DNA of 64,000 nucleotides, from NCBI GenBank assembly GCA_021397835.1, contig JAJFZO010000087.1, forward strand, positions 3,162,001 through 3,226,000. Direction: 5' to 3'. Shown one piece after another: positions 42,381 through 53,359 of the stretch. Under the pieces are notes generated by a model. The model had not been told where the DNA came from and did no database searches. It saw nothing but the letters and a program-made list of their open reading frames with translations. A program made the position numbers and the translations under genes. This DNA comes from Moringa oleifera (taxonomy: Eukaryota; Streptophyta; Magnoliopsida; Brassicales; Moringaceae). Numbering within the stretch: the first letter of the stretch is position 1; each line of letters starts with the position of its first letter.

Positions 42381-42400
42381 TATATATACCTCAAAAAAAA

Positions 42401-43746
42401 AAAGTACTCAAGAAATGATAGATTTCAATGCAAAAAATCTTGCTTTTAACCAATAACATTTACCTTAAGTGAGAGAGAATTATCTGTTTGTAAAAAAGAT
42501 CATTTATGAGAAAAAATGGGCAAACATGCACTCTCATTCCTTTTTTTTCAAATATTTTTTCTTCTATTAATGATAAAGGGTAAATTAATCTCCTGGATAA
42601 ATAAATGAGAGCATGTTGGTCTTATTAAAAAAATAAATACTAAAAACACTTAAACTAAAAATATAAATTATTTTTGTGAAAAGAGATAAATTTTATGACA
42701 AATAAGAAAATTTCCTCTGAAACTTAAGTGAGTGTTGTAAAAATTGCTTTTATTTAGTGAATCTACTAATAAGAATTCAAATGTATTTCACGTAATTTAA
42801 CCTTAATTATAATGAACTTCTATACCTTCAACTCAAAACAAACTGAATCGAATTTGATTAGCATTGAACAATTTTAATTTAATTTGACTGAACTTTTTAC
42901 TCACTAACACAAAAAAGAATTATTAATAACTATGTAAAATAAATGGGTTTGAGCAAGGCCCGCACTGAATAAGCACCAAAGAAAAATGTCATTTTGCTTT
43001 TAAGTAATGTACCGAAGAAATGTCACTTAGCTTGAAATATACAATTAGGTCACCTGACCCTTATTCCATTTGAGTTTTATTAATGTACAAATCCGTCAAA
43101 ATAGTGTAAGATAGGCAAGACTTTTGTTACCTTTGAATAACTGCCCCTGTCAAACTCCATGCTCAATAGAACAAAACATCAACTAGACCAAAGCTATGGA
43201 CAATTTTAGTAATCAACTCAGCCAAAAATGAAGGGGACCATTTCAATCCAATGGTTGCAATGCTTTAGAGCATCATTGATATTTACCAAAAGTGATAATC
43301 ACCATCTGATAACAAGGCAAATACAGGCACCCAAATTTTGGTAAGTTGCAAACAGAAAAAGAAACTTCCCTTTAAGATGGCTTATTGTGTGCCAGCCACA
43401 CAACAAATAGAGGAAATAAATTCAGCAAGAGACTGCCAAAAACCTACAGAACACAAAATCTTGTTATTCATGAAGCACACACACCAGCAAAATCATGCAT
43501 AGCAAAATCATGCATTCCAATAATTAGGTTTCTTTATCTCACTTAAAAAGTAAACAAAATAATTAATCAAATCCCTAGAAAAACTACCTCAGGTCACCAA
43601 AATTCAGTTCCACTCCACAATGGGAGGGATTTATAGGGATTCTACATAACCAAGAGAGCTTCGGAGAAATGGAGCTGATTGCTCCTTCTAGCGTGACAAT
43701 GTCTAAGGTACTAGGCCTAAAACTTTTCCGTACAGTTCATTCAGCT
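42401..43746. other. Intergenic region and 3' flank of the RBP47 gene
   Basis: 42400-43050 is AT-rich with no recognisable gene. The part to about 43650-43746 is probably the 3' UTR and downstream region of the minus-strand RNA-binding protein gene. Confidence 0.45.
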
Positions 43747-46700
43747 TCAGCTTACTTGCTGCTGGTGGCTTCCGTAGATAGGGTAAGCTCCATAGGCAGC
43801 TGCTGCTGCAGCATACATCCTTGGGTCAGGAGGTGGTGGCAAAGCATAGCCATAACCATCATAAATCTGCCCTCCATAGTATGCCCCACTCCACTGGTTG
43901 CCAAAATCTGCCCTGAACTGTTAAAACCCAAACATACTGATTAAGGACAACAAACTAATAACAAATGCAAATCATGGCAGCTGAAATTCTTAATTTTTCA
44001 ATGCTTATATAACTATTACATTGAAGCTGTTGAAATGGGTATTGAATGATTTTGTGCTCGGAGTTGCTTTAAACAGCCTTATATGAGGAACACACAGATA
44101 GAGAGAGAAACAGAGAGGGGAAGAGAACCTGTTTATTTGCTGGATTACGACCCCAAGAAAGACGAACTGTTTGTGTTCCAATCACAGTGCCATTCAACTT
44201 CTGCAATGCCTCCTCAGCATTATTTCTGCCAGGAAAGGTTAGATGGGGAAGTTTTTGGGGTAACTTATTGACGGAAAAGTAGCTAACTTCATCTTCAAGA
44301 TACCATTCCTTGATATGGGAAACCAGAAATAGAGCCAAAATAATTTTACCTGTTGGCAAATTGTACAAATCCGCATCCTTTTCCAACTGGTATCTTAACT
44401 GAAACTATTTCACCATACTGTGTGAAAGCTTGCCTGAGATCCTCATCAGTGACATTAGGGTCAAGCCCACCAACGAATATCTAAAATGAATCATGGCTTA
44501 TTCAAAGGGGGGAAAAGGTGAAGATCTTAATTGTCTAAACCATAAAAAGCAGTACAACTTACTGTGGTGTTCGAAGAATCTCCATCAGATTGGGCTGAGG
44601 CACCATTTGAAGGATATCCACCTGCCAAAACAAAAACAAAGTAATCCTTATTATAAGGGAGAATTATATGGCCATCATTGAATTTCGAGAATGTAAATAG
44701 ATGGTAATTGTTGTCAAGACATGCCAAGTTCAGCAGAGATTTGTTGTCTTCTCCAAGAACCACAAATACAAGCAGGTAAGAATCCCATTATATAATCTAG
44801 CTATGAGATGGGCCCCATCATAAACCACACTTAAATAAAGTTCTTTTGAGTCACCATAAAGAAGAAAACGGAACAAGGCAAACAGCAAGAATAACAAAGC
44901 AAGAGACAACATATCACACAGAACAGAAGTATTTTCCTAAAGATATTAAATACAGACACATCTCAGAAAGAAGCAGCAGAAAAATAACCTCCAGCCTTTT
45001 CTTACAAATATGCAACTGATTACTGTGATATCTGATATAAAATATACCTAAAACTATGTAATGCAGTGACCAAAAATCAATTCTCCTTTTCTGTACTAGA
45101 GATGGCCTTTAACCAGCAACCTTTAATTTCTGCACACTAAAACAGGGCCCTTCCTTCAACCATACAGGAATAGCCCCAGCAGGAGGGCATAAAGCTTCAG
45201 TGCTTGGCAAATACAGAGATCTCTTTGTGCTAATACCTAATAACCATTAAGAATAGCAATGCTACAAATGCATAGAAACAAAACATTATAGAGGACCATC
45301 ATGAACATCTATGTGTGTAAAATAAGTGACATGATGCAGCATTCAAAAGAGAGGGACAAGGACAGAATTTAATTCTCTGCACAAATTAAAAGGAATATCA
45401 ACACAAAGCAACATGAAGTACCCAACATGAAACTTTTTGTGCATCCATGGCAGCACACTTTCTGACGGAGAGAGAGAGAGAAGGGAAAAGTTTAATTCCT
45501 GTCTCGGAACAAAAATAGAAGCAGCCACCAAAGCAAGCATATAAAAATTCTAAAGCCCCTCATGCCCCTCCCCACCAAAAAAATAAACAATAACAGCAGC
45601 AGAACAGAAACATAAATTAAGATTAAAATAATCAGAAGCAAGAATACTCACAAGTATTCAGATGGATTAGTAATGCCAGTGAAAATACCTTGTGAAGAAT
45701 ATTGTTGCTGATATCCAGTTGACTTCCTAGGAGTAGCAGCACCAATACGCATAGGCCTGCTTGAACAATATACACCATTCATTTCAGTCATGGCCTTCGC
45801 CCTCTCATTATCATCTCCAAACCTCACAAAACCATAACCTTTTGATCGACCAGTATTGGCATCCAAGACAACTTTTGCAGCTTTAACAGATGGATATCTA
45901 CTAGCAAAAGTTTCATGCAATAAGCTATCACTAACATCTGCAGCTAAATCTCCTACAAAAATAGAAAGATCCGGACCATTATCTGAGCGCTTGTCACCCG
46001 TACTAAATGTTGCCCAGTTCAGACGAAAAGGTTGGTCTGTGTTAGGCATCAAAATGCCAGCATAATTTTGTAGAACTTTCTCAGCTGTTGCATGTGCAAA
46101 GAATTCCACAAACCCATAGCCTTCTGATAACCCAGTCTGTTTATTGCGAATAACCTTAATGGAGGCAATCTGCACATATATATGTGAATTAACTATTAGA
46201 GAAGAAAGGGCACGCTACCCAAACAAGAGATAAAAATGACATGTGATGGGGCTGTTTAGATGGAAATATCAGAGATAATTACTTATCCTAATAAAAGAAT
46301 CAATATCTACAGATCTATTTCCCTAATAAAGACAGTTATCCACATTAGAATATTACACGATAGTATCCATTATAAGAACGGGAGCTGCACACATGACTAT
46401 CCTTTCCCAGGGAACTTCTCCACAAAAGTTATCTTCCTATGAAAAGTTAGAGCTCAAATGAAATTAAAATATCTTCTGTTGAAAAGTAAATTACAGAGAA
46501 TGAAATTGTGATCAGAAGCAGTTTGCTCTTTCGTCTTCAGGAAAGTAGAGAAAGGAACATATATCTATTCTGTTCTGGTCCCCCTTGTACTTCTGAAAAA
46601 CAAAATAAGAAGTGCTCAAATATATCTCCATGCCCATCAGGCAAGTATGCATCTCCTCATGTTCATTGCTTTCTTTAACTCTTCCATTCAGCTAAAATTA

Positions 46701-47738
46701 CTCATATTGTTTCTTTAAAAAGAACTTTCTAAAGTTTGCAAATTTGGTTTGATATTTAAAAATGTTCAAAATGCCTCTTAACTCCATACAGGTTATCAAT
46801 CTAAACAATACCATTTCAAAATTCCAAAAATCATTCCATCCCCTTTATGTTCAGATCTTCAAAAGCTGAGCTCATCTCATGGAACCACAGTGACTCCATA
46901 ATTACCATATGAACAATTCTCATTGCTGACTCTACCCTTCATAATAGTATTATCTCAGGTTTCTTTAAACAACTGCATCCCTGGTTACAATTTTTCCCAA
47001 ATCCCAACTCGGTTTTTAAACTTCTGAACCCACAAAACTAAGAACCTAAATACAAGAAATCTTCAACCAAACCAAAATACAACATACAAATCCGCCTCAA
47101 AAATAACACATACATCCTAGTTCAGAACATTACTAAAAGACAAGCTCCCAACATGAAGTCCTACCCCTTGCGATGGTATCAGCCTCACCATACAGGTGAT
47201 GCAAGGGAACATACCAACATAACTGACCAATAGTTAGCTCGTTAAACATGCGCATGTATGAAACCTGAACGAAAGCTACATCTACATACGTACATACATA
47301 CATACATCTACATACACAATACACAGTAACAAAAACACATACAGGGAGAGAGAGAGAGAGAGAGAGAGAGAGGACCTCGCCAGCGGAAACGAAGCAGGAG
47401 TGGAGATAGTTTTCGTCCATCCAGTGATGCAAATCGCCGGCCCAGATGGTCTTATTCTCGCCGCCGCTAGATCCCTGATGCTGATGCTGCTGTGGATGAT
47501 GCACGTGCGGGAGAAGATGAGGATGGGGCTGGTACTGATGGTAAGCCATGTAATGTTGAGGCGGCGGCGCGTAATGCTGCGGGGGCATCATCTGGTGCTG
47601 CATTACCATCGCGGCGGCGGGGTACTGCATCGCTACCCACGGTTGCTGCTGCTGTGTCTGCGGCTGCTGCGGTGGTTGCTGCCGCTGATTCTGCTCCTGT
47701 CCCTGCACCTGCTGCGAATCAGAGCCGTTGGTTTGCAT
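43747..47738 (-). CDS. RBP47: RBP47/RBP45-type nuclear RNA-binding protein with three RRMs
   Basis: Six exons, listed 5' to 3' on the minus strand: 47738-47376, 46169-45689, 44621-44563, 44480-44350, 44225-44129 and 43917-43747. Phases agree and the total is 1302 nt (433 aa). The N-terminal 95 residues are Gln/Pro/His-rich, including QQPPQQPQTQQQQP, as in plant RBP45/47. RRM1 (about 96-175) starts KTIWAGDLHHWMDE, with RNP1 SEGYGFVEF. RRM2 (about 189-265) starts LSIFVGDLAADVSD, with RNP1 SKGYGFVRF. RRM3 (about 302-375) starts IFVGGLDPNVTDED, with RNP1 KGCGFVQF. The tail is Tyr/Gly/Ala-rich. Known relatives bind U-rich and poly(A) RNA in the nucleus and move to stress granules. The Met beginning MQTNGSDSQQ at 47738 matches family starts; an in-frame Met at 47768 would add ten residues. 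Intron 1 starts with an unusual donor beside a GA microsatellite. Confidence 0.94.
47346..47372. repeat. (GA)n microsatellite abutting the RBP47 intron 1 donor
   Basis: A GA run (CT on the gene strand) begins only four bases after the GT of intron 1, so the donor context reads GAG|GTCCTCTCTC. Confidence 0.88.
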
Positions 47739-50070
47739 CTTGGCCGATATTACTCCTCTTTTTATCACTTAAATCCTTCTTTCCGTTACCGGTTTCCGCT
47801 CTGCCCCAAGAAAAAACAATAAAACCCAAGAGACAAAAAAAGATACGGATTCGAATGAATTCAATAGGAAGAGAAACGAATATCGAATCTTTGAGTTCGG
47901 TGTTTTATACTCTGTCTAGAGAGAGAAAGTGTGAATCTGAGTTATCAGTTGTAGAGAGAGAAAGAAAGAACACACGGCTAGGGTCCAGCAAGAGGAGGCT
48001 TTCTTTGTTTTAGAGGATGATGGGTAAGGATTTGTAAAACGCGGTTCGACGTGTCCACTGTTAGATCTCCACTTGGGGTTTAATCCTGACCGTCGGTTTC
48101 CGTAGCGTGCATGTGATAGCTCTTGCGGTCTCTCTTCCCGATCCGCCGCCAGCTGCCCTTCTTCTTTTGCGGATAGTACTGTTAGATATTTCTCAGATTT
48201 TGTATTTCCTTTTTTGAAAAATAATAATTATCACAAATAGGAAATTTATGATCTCACTGTCGTAGTTAAAAGGGTAAAGTAAGGTAACATTCTGTGCCTT
48301 TTTTAGTTTTAACTGCGAGTTACTCTTCTTGAAGAGAAACTTGCTGATGTTGTTACTAAATAGTGAATGCCAGTTAAAGTTGTACATCATCTGTACCTCC
48401 CCATTTGACACTTACCTTTTTTAGAATTTAGTATTAAAGGCACAGGAATTATTTTTTAAAAAAAATATTTTATTATTATAAAAATAAATTCATATTTTTA
48501 CATCAATTATATATCAAAAATTAACAATTAATTAAATACTTAATTACAACATATAGAAAAATGCAGAGTAGCTTAACAACTTTAAAATAAAAATTTCTTT
48601 TCGCTCAATCTGATTGTTTTATGAGGTAATTCTACACCCCCAAAGGTATATTTAGAAAAGTTATAATTAGATTAATGTTGTATCTTAGCAGTGGATTAAT
48701 ATTAAATATATTAATGCATTATTAATTTATAATTAAATCAGATTAATAAAGAATAAAGTAATTACATGTAGTAGATAACCATTAATGTATAAGTAATTTA
48801 ATAGCTTTTTAAAAATATTTTTCAATATTATCAGCTGAATTAAGACTCGGTCCAAATTTTCATTATTAGCAATTTAGGCCCATCATATTATATCGTGGCC
48901 TAATATACTTTAATGTAGGTAGGTGCTTTTACAAGTCCATTTGCAATTCGTCATATGATTTTATTACTCATGTAGATGTCGCATTTAATTTTCTCTCTTT
49001 TTATATATATTGATTGGATTAATTAGAACAATAAAGCCAGGGTTCAATTGTCTTTATCGAAAAAGACATTATTGTCAAACATATCATAATACCCCATAAT
49101 ACATGCCCTTATGATTACATAAATTCACCATATTTAAACATTGTCGTTTCATTAATAATTGGACTCGGATAATCAATACTAATCTCCAAAGATTATAGCA
49201 AAGCCATTATTCAAATGCTTTCCGGATTTAATCATTAACACATTGATTTATGTATGTCTATATAATTAGATGAGAACAAGGATTGCCCGTAATACCCATT
49301 TTCTTAATAATTCTGCCGATAACTGGACTTTGTTTATTATAAACGCATTCATTAATTTCTTTTGATGATGTAATTAAGCACTTTGGATGATTAGAAACAA
49401 TCTAATACACTGGCATGCGAGATCATAGACCAAGTCGGTAGAGAATCTCGGTTTTTGGAATTCATGTATCTAATATTAAGCTTACATTTGACTAGAATTT
49501 TCAAATTAATATAATTATTTAGTTAGTCAAGATTCCCACTACATATTTCCGGCAATGAGTTTCTCTTTCTAGTCATTGATCTTGAATAAACTAAACCCAA
49601 AACTTAGGAACAAAAAGGGTGACTTTAAATTGCATTGTATATGCTAATTAATTAGTAGCAATAATTAAATCTTTTACCAACATAAGAATTTCAATAATTC
49701 ATACTTTATTTTTATTCTAACGAAAATTTTAACTATATTATATATGTAGACATGATCTCCATGGAGCTTAAGCTCAAATTAATAAGCAAACTTGACTAAT
49801 TAGAAATTAACGGAAAGCGAAAGATAAACAGAACAACTTAATTTGCTATTTGTCATAAAGAGTCTAAGTTGAATATCACTGGCAGCATGGACAATGTTAC
49901 ATTTCTCCATAAAGAAAAGGATTGATATATTTGATCCGAGTTATAATTTATTTTATGATATTTATTAAGTAGAGATAGAAAAGTTATTACATGTAGATTT
50001 AGTTCATAATTTATGGGGGATATATCAATGACCAGAAATATAGAGATATATATGTAGGTGTACATGTTGT
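47739..50070. other. RBP47 promoter region and AT-rich intergenic spacer
   Basis: 47739-48180 is the likely 5' UTR and promoter of RBP47, with GA-rich stretches near 47920-47970. From 48200 to 50070 the sequence is AT-rich with no recognisable gene; the last 200 bases may include the CEP gene 3' UTR. Confidence 0.5.
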
Positions 50071-50436
50071 CTAGTTTTGATTTTGGCTTGAAGGTCCCCT
50101 AGAGTGACCAGCGCCAGGGCTGTGACCAGGATCCGTGGGTCGAAAGTCGTCGAGATTGTGACCTCCGTCGACATTGTAACCTGCAACATTGGGAGCCTCA
50201 GGTGGCGGAGGGGCTTCCCCATGATTTCCACTTTCTTCTACAGCGCTGCGGCGCTGCAGCTGGCTTACTTTATTCCCACTGTCGTATCTTGTCAAATAGA
50301 GTCCATCCTTGTCAACGAGCTTCGTCTTCCACAAAGGCCTCGCCTCTGTAGACACCACAATTCCACAAGAAAAGAAGATCAACGTTAGAATCAAACCAGA
50401 AGCGATTGGAATGGGCTCAACCCTGGCCATGATCAT
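50071..50436 (-). CDS. CEP: C-terminally encoded peptide (CEP) hormone precursor
   Basis: Single-exon gene of 121 codons with the classic CEP layout. There is an N-terminal signal peptide (hydrophobic core about residues 10-28, ending near STEA), a variable polar middle (about 33-96), and one 15-residue CEP domain at residues 97-111 (50104-50148) reading DFRPTDPGHSPGAGH. A short tail of ten residues follows. The domain matches the group I CEP consensus, including the prolines that are hydroxylated in known peptides. CEPs are secreted, processed from the precursor, and sensed by CEPR1-type receptor kinases to signal nitrogen demand and restrain root growth. Only one domain is present, whereas many CEP genes carry several. 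A second Met at codon 3 is also a possible start. A TATA element lies about 65 bases upstream. Confidence 0.93.
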   Translation of the reverse strand: MIMARVEPIPIASGLILTLIFFSCGIVVSTEARPLWKTKLVDKDGLYLTRYDSGNKVSQLQRRSAVEESGNHGEAPPPPEAPNVAGYNVDGGHNLDDFRPTDPGHSPGAGHSRGPSSQNQN

Positions 50437-50496
50437 AAGCTTTTAGAGAGAGAAAAGGCAGAGGAAGGATATGGCTGCGAGCTATTGTCAATTCGG

Positions 50497-50504
50497 TATA
50501 TATA
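50497..50504 (-). promoter_or_regulatory. TATA box of the CEP gene
   Basis: A TATATA element (CCTATATATACC context on the minus strand) lies 61-68 bases upstream of the CEP start codon. The implied 5' UTR would be about 30-40 bases. Confidence 0.65.
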
Positions 50505-53351
50505 GGCAGGAGGGGAAGTTCTATCAAATGCTTTGAAATGATTATGTCCCCTTAAATTCTCCATGGGACTACTGTTGGCCTGGGTATATTCCTCTTGCTT
50601 GCTTATCTATTCTTCTTCTCTTTACCTTTTTTTACTTTTTCTCTCCAAATTTGCATGTCCCATGCAACTATTCTGCAAATGTCCCTTTAAGTCAGCCAAA
50701 TATGTACATAACTTGCACGCACTTGCTGAATGCGACCTGTCCGGTACAAACCCACACATATAATTTGACTTCTAAAGTATTAGAATCTTTCATTTACTGC
50801 TCCAAAGATCTAAAGAAACAAGTTCCAAAAGATCAAAAACTGTTCATTTAACCAGCAAATTCAAAACCTATAAGCACGTTTGATGGTCAGAATATAACCT
50901 AATAGTAAACATCGATGGAGGCTAGACGCGCGCCTAAGAACAGTCGAAGGAGTAGTGCAGACAATTTGTGATGGACATATAGATTCGTTGGTTACTAATT
51001 ATGAAAAGAATCAAGAACAAGATTTTGTGGGTCTTATAAAAGAAACCATTTTTTCACTAATTCATACAGCAAAACCAGTCATATTGTTGAGCACTAAGGT
51101 TTGCCATGATCTCCCTATTCTTCACATACTATATAATTCATCATTATTTTCTTAATTATATTGTTTTCTTTCAACAAAAACCTCACACCCCTAACCCTTA
51201 TACTAATAATTCTCTTCACATGCCTGTAACTGTAATGGAAATTTGGTATTTATTACCATGCTTTGCTGCCTTAGCTCGAACCAGCAATCCATGAGAGCGA
51301 AGTGAAGATGGAGATTGCAAACCAACAATTATTGAAGATTATTTTTCTTTTTTACGAAGAAAGAGAGACGATGATTATGCATTAATTACTTGAACTGCTA
51401 CTATGCTATGAAGTAGTGCGTCCTTCACTTTCAAAGGTTTTTACCACTAAAAGAAAGGCTCATAAACTTTGAAGCCCCACAAAAATCCACAAGGACCCGA
51501 TGATAAAACAAATCTCCCTATATATATCTGAAAAGGGAATCTAATTTTTAAGTCAAATAAGACTAATCATGTTCTCTTATAAGTTCTCAAATGCTTTGTT
51601 TAAAAAAAAAAAAAAAAACTATCAGGGTAGGAGTCGGCTGGTGGTGCCGGTTTAGGGTTGGCTCCTAGTGTCGGGGAAGTTCCTCTGACCAGTCATGAGC
51701 AAGTGGTTTGCCATTGCTAGTCGCTGCCATTATGACTTGTGGATCACCCAAGGCCTGTTTGATCAAGGAATCTGGGAATCTTTGAAGGAGGGTGCAATCA
51801 ATTTGGCTTTAAGTGGCTCTTATCATCAGTGCAGCTTTGGAAAAACTTTTGCAGCTTAGTGGGTATTTAACTATATATCTACCTGTCCATCATAGATCCG
51901 GTAAGCACTTGTAAGTTTCACACAGTAGCTCAACAAAGTGGGGCTGAACACTGGCTGATGACGATAGCCATCAACCCAAATCCTAACCAAAAGCATAGCT
52001 TGTTGAATCTTAATTAGGACTGAAAAATAAAATGATTAGGTTCCTTTTTACATAATTTTTATGAGTTTTGAAGTGGCTCATTTAATTTTATAATAATAAA
52101 TTAAATTAGAGTAAATATATATAATTATCTTGAACAAATTTTAAAATATAGAAATTGTAGATAACATCACATAAAATTTTAATTTTTAAAAATTACTTAA
52201 ATAAACAAACTTTATTAATCTATTCATTTAAATCAAATCAAATCTTATTGAAAAATCAAAAATTAAAAATTTTGCACAAATTTTTTACAAATGTAAAACA
52301 ATATTTAGATTATAATCACAATATATATATATATATATGAAGCTTTGAGGTTCGAATAATTAATAATCAATAGATTATAATTTGATTTATTACTTTTTAA
52401 ATATTAAAATTTATTTGAAAATATGAGAGAAATATTAAAGTTTTTTATTGGTTAAAATATTTATACAAAAAATTAAATTTAAAATGATAATAATTTAAAT
52501 TTAATTTTATATCTTATAATATATATATGTATATATATATATATATATGCACATATTGATTACTTTCTAATTTTCATTTAACAACCTTTATCTTTTTTTT
52601 TTCTTGAAACTTTAAATAGATAATGTTAGCAAAATAATTTTTATTTTTTAAAACATTTATATGTAAATATATTAATTCATGAAGTTTAGATTTAGTAATA
52701 AAATTAAACTTTAGGTTTAATTAATTTTATTAATTTATTTAAGATTAGAGATTTAGAAGTTAGGATGCAAGATTGAAACATTGGATTTTAGAATCTAGGA
52801 TTGCTCCAAAAAGAAAGAAAAAAACATTAATGAGCAAAAGTGTGGGAGTAAATATTTTTTTTTTAATTTTTTTCGAGAAACAAATAAACATTTTCTTATA
52901 ACAATTTTATCAACATATATTATTTTTAGTGAAAATCATTTAAAATCTAAAATTGGTATCTTGTATATTAAATCGAACTCTAATATTCAAAAAGTGATAA
53001 ATCTTCGTATTATCTCTTTATTTCCAATTTTTTTTTATCTTTTAAATATTTCTTTTTATTTATATCAAATTATCTTTTTATCCCAAAATCTCTATTTCTT
53101 TTAAATAACGAAATCAAAATTAGATGTGTAAATGTAGTTATCTTAGTTATAAAAAAGTTATATTTTTATTTTTCAGCTATATATATAATTAAATTTCAAA
53201 AGAGAGGTCTATCACATGCTCATATACTACCATTTCTTCATCCGGTTGATAAAAATTTTAAGCTAAAGAATATTAATAAAATAATTTTTGTAAAAATTTT
53301 AAATTATCATAAGGCTTTTATTGCATATACGGTGTTTGTATATAATACATG
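50505..53351. other. Intergenic region, mostly AT-rich, with a GC-richer patch
   Basis: No protein family is recognisable. 51630-51970 is noticeably GC-richer than its flanks and has a 53-codon plus-strand frame starting at 51697, with no known match. 52030-53350 is strongly AT-rich with TA repeats near 52321 and 52520-52548. Confidence 0.45.
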
Positions 53352-53359
53352 AGTTCAAC

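Larger units (their letters stand above)
38440..42400. mobile_element. Degenerate Mutator-like element (MURA remnant plus DUF1985 gene)
   Basis: The plus strand carries a DUF1985 remnant (39199-39840) and the minus strand a MuDR transposase N-terminal remnant (about 40980-41890), in converging orientation. Outside them, T-rich arrays of a TTTTGCACCATTT-like motif (38760-39130) mirror A-rich arrays of its complement (41940-42310). DUF1985/Ulp1-like genes carried by Mutator-like elements are known in plants (the Kaonashi-type MULEs). The transposase catalytic region is missing. Exact ends, terminal inverted repeats and the 9-bp target duplication could not be found by eye, so both borders are approximate. 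Confidence 0.65.

Noticed and set aside
47400..48013. Long plus-strand open frames over the RBP47 first exon
   Set aside because: They are antisense shadows of the Gln/Pro/His-rich exon. Their low-complexity Leu/Arg or Ala-rich translations match nothing.
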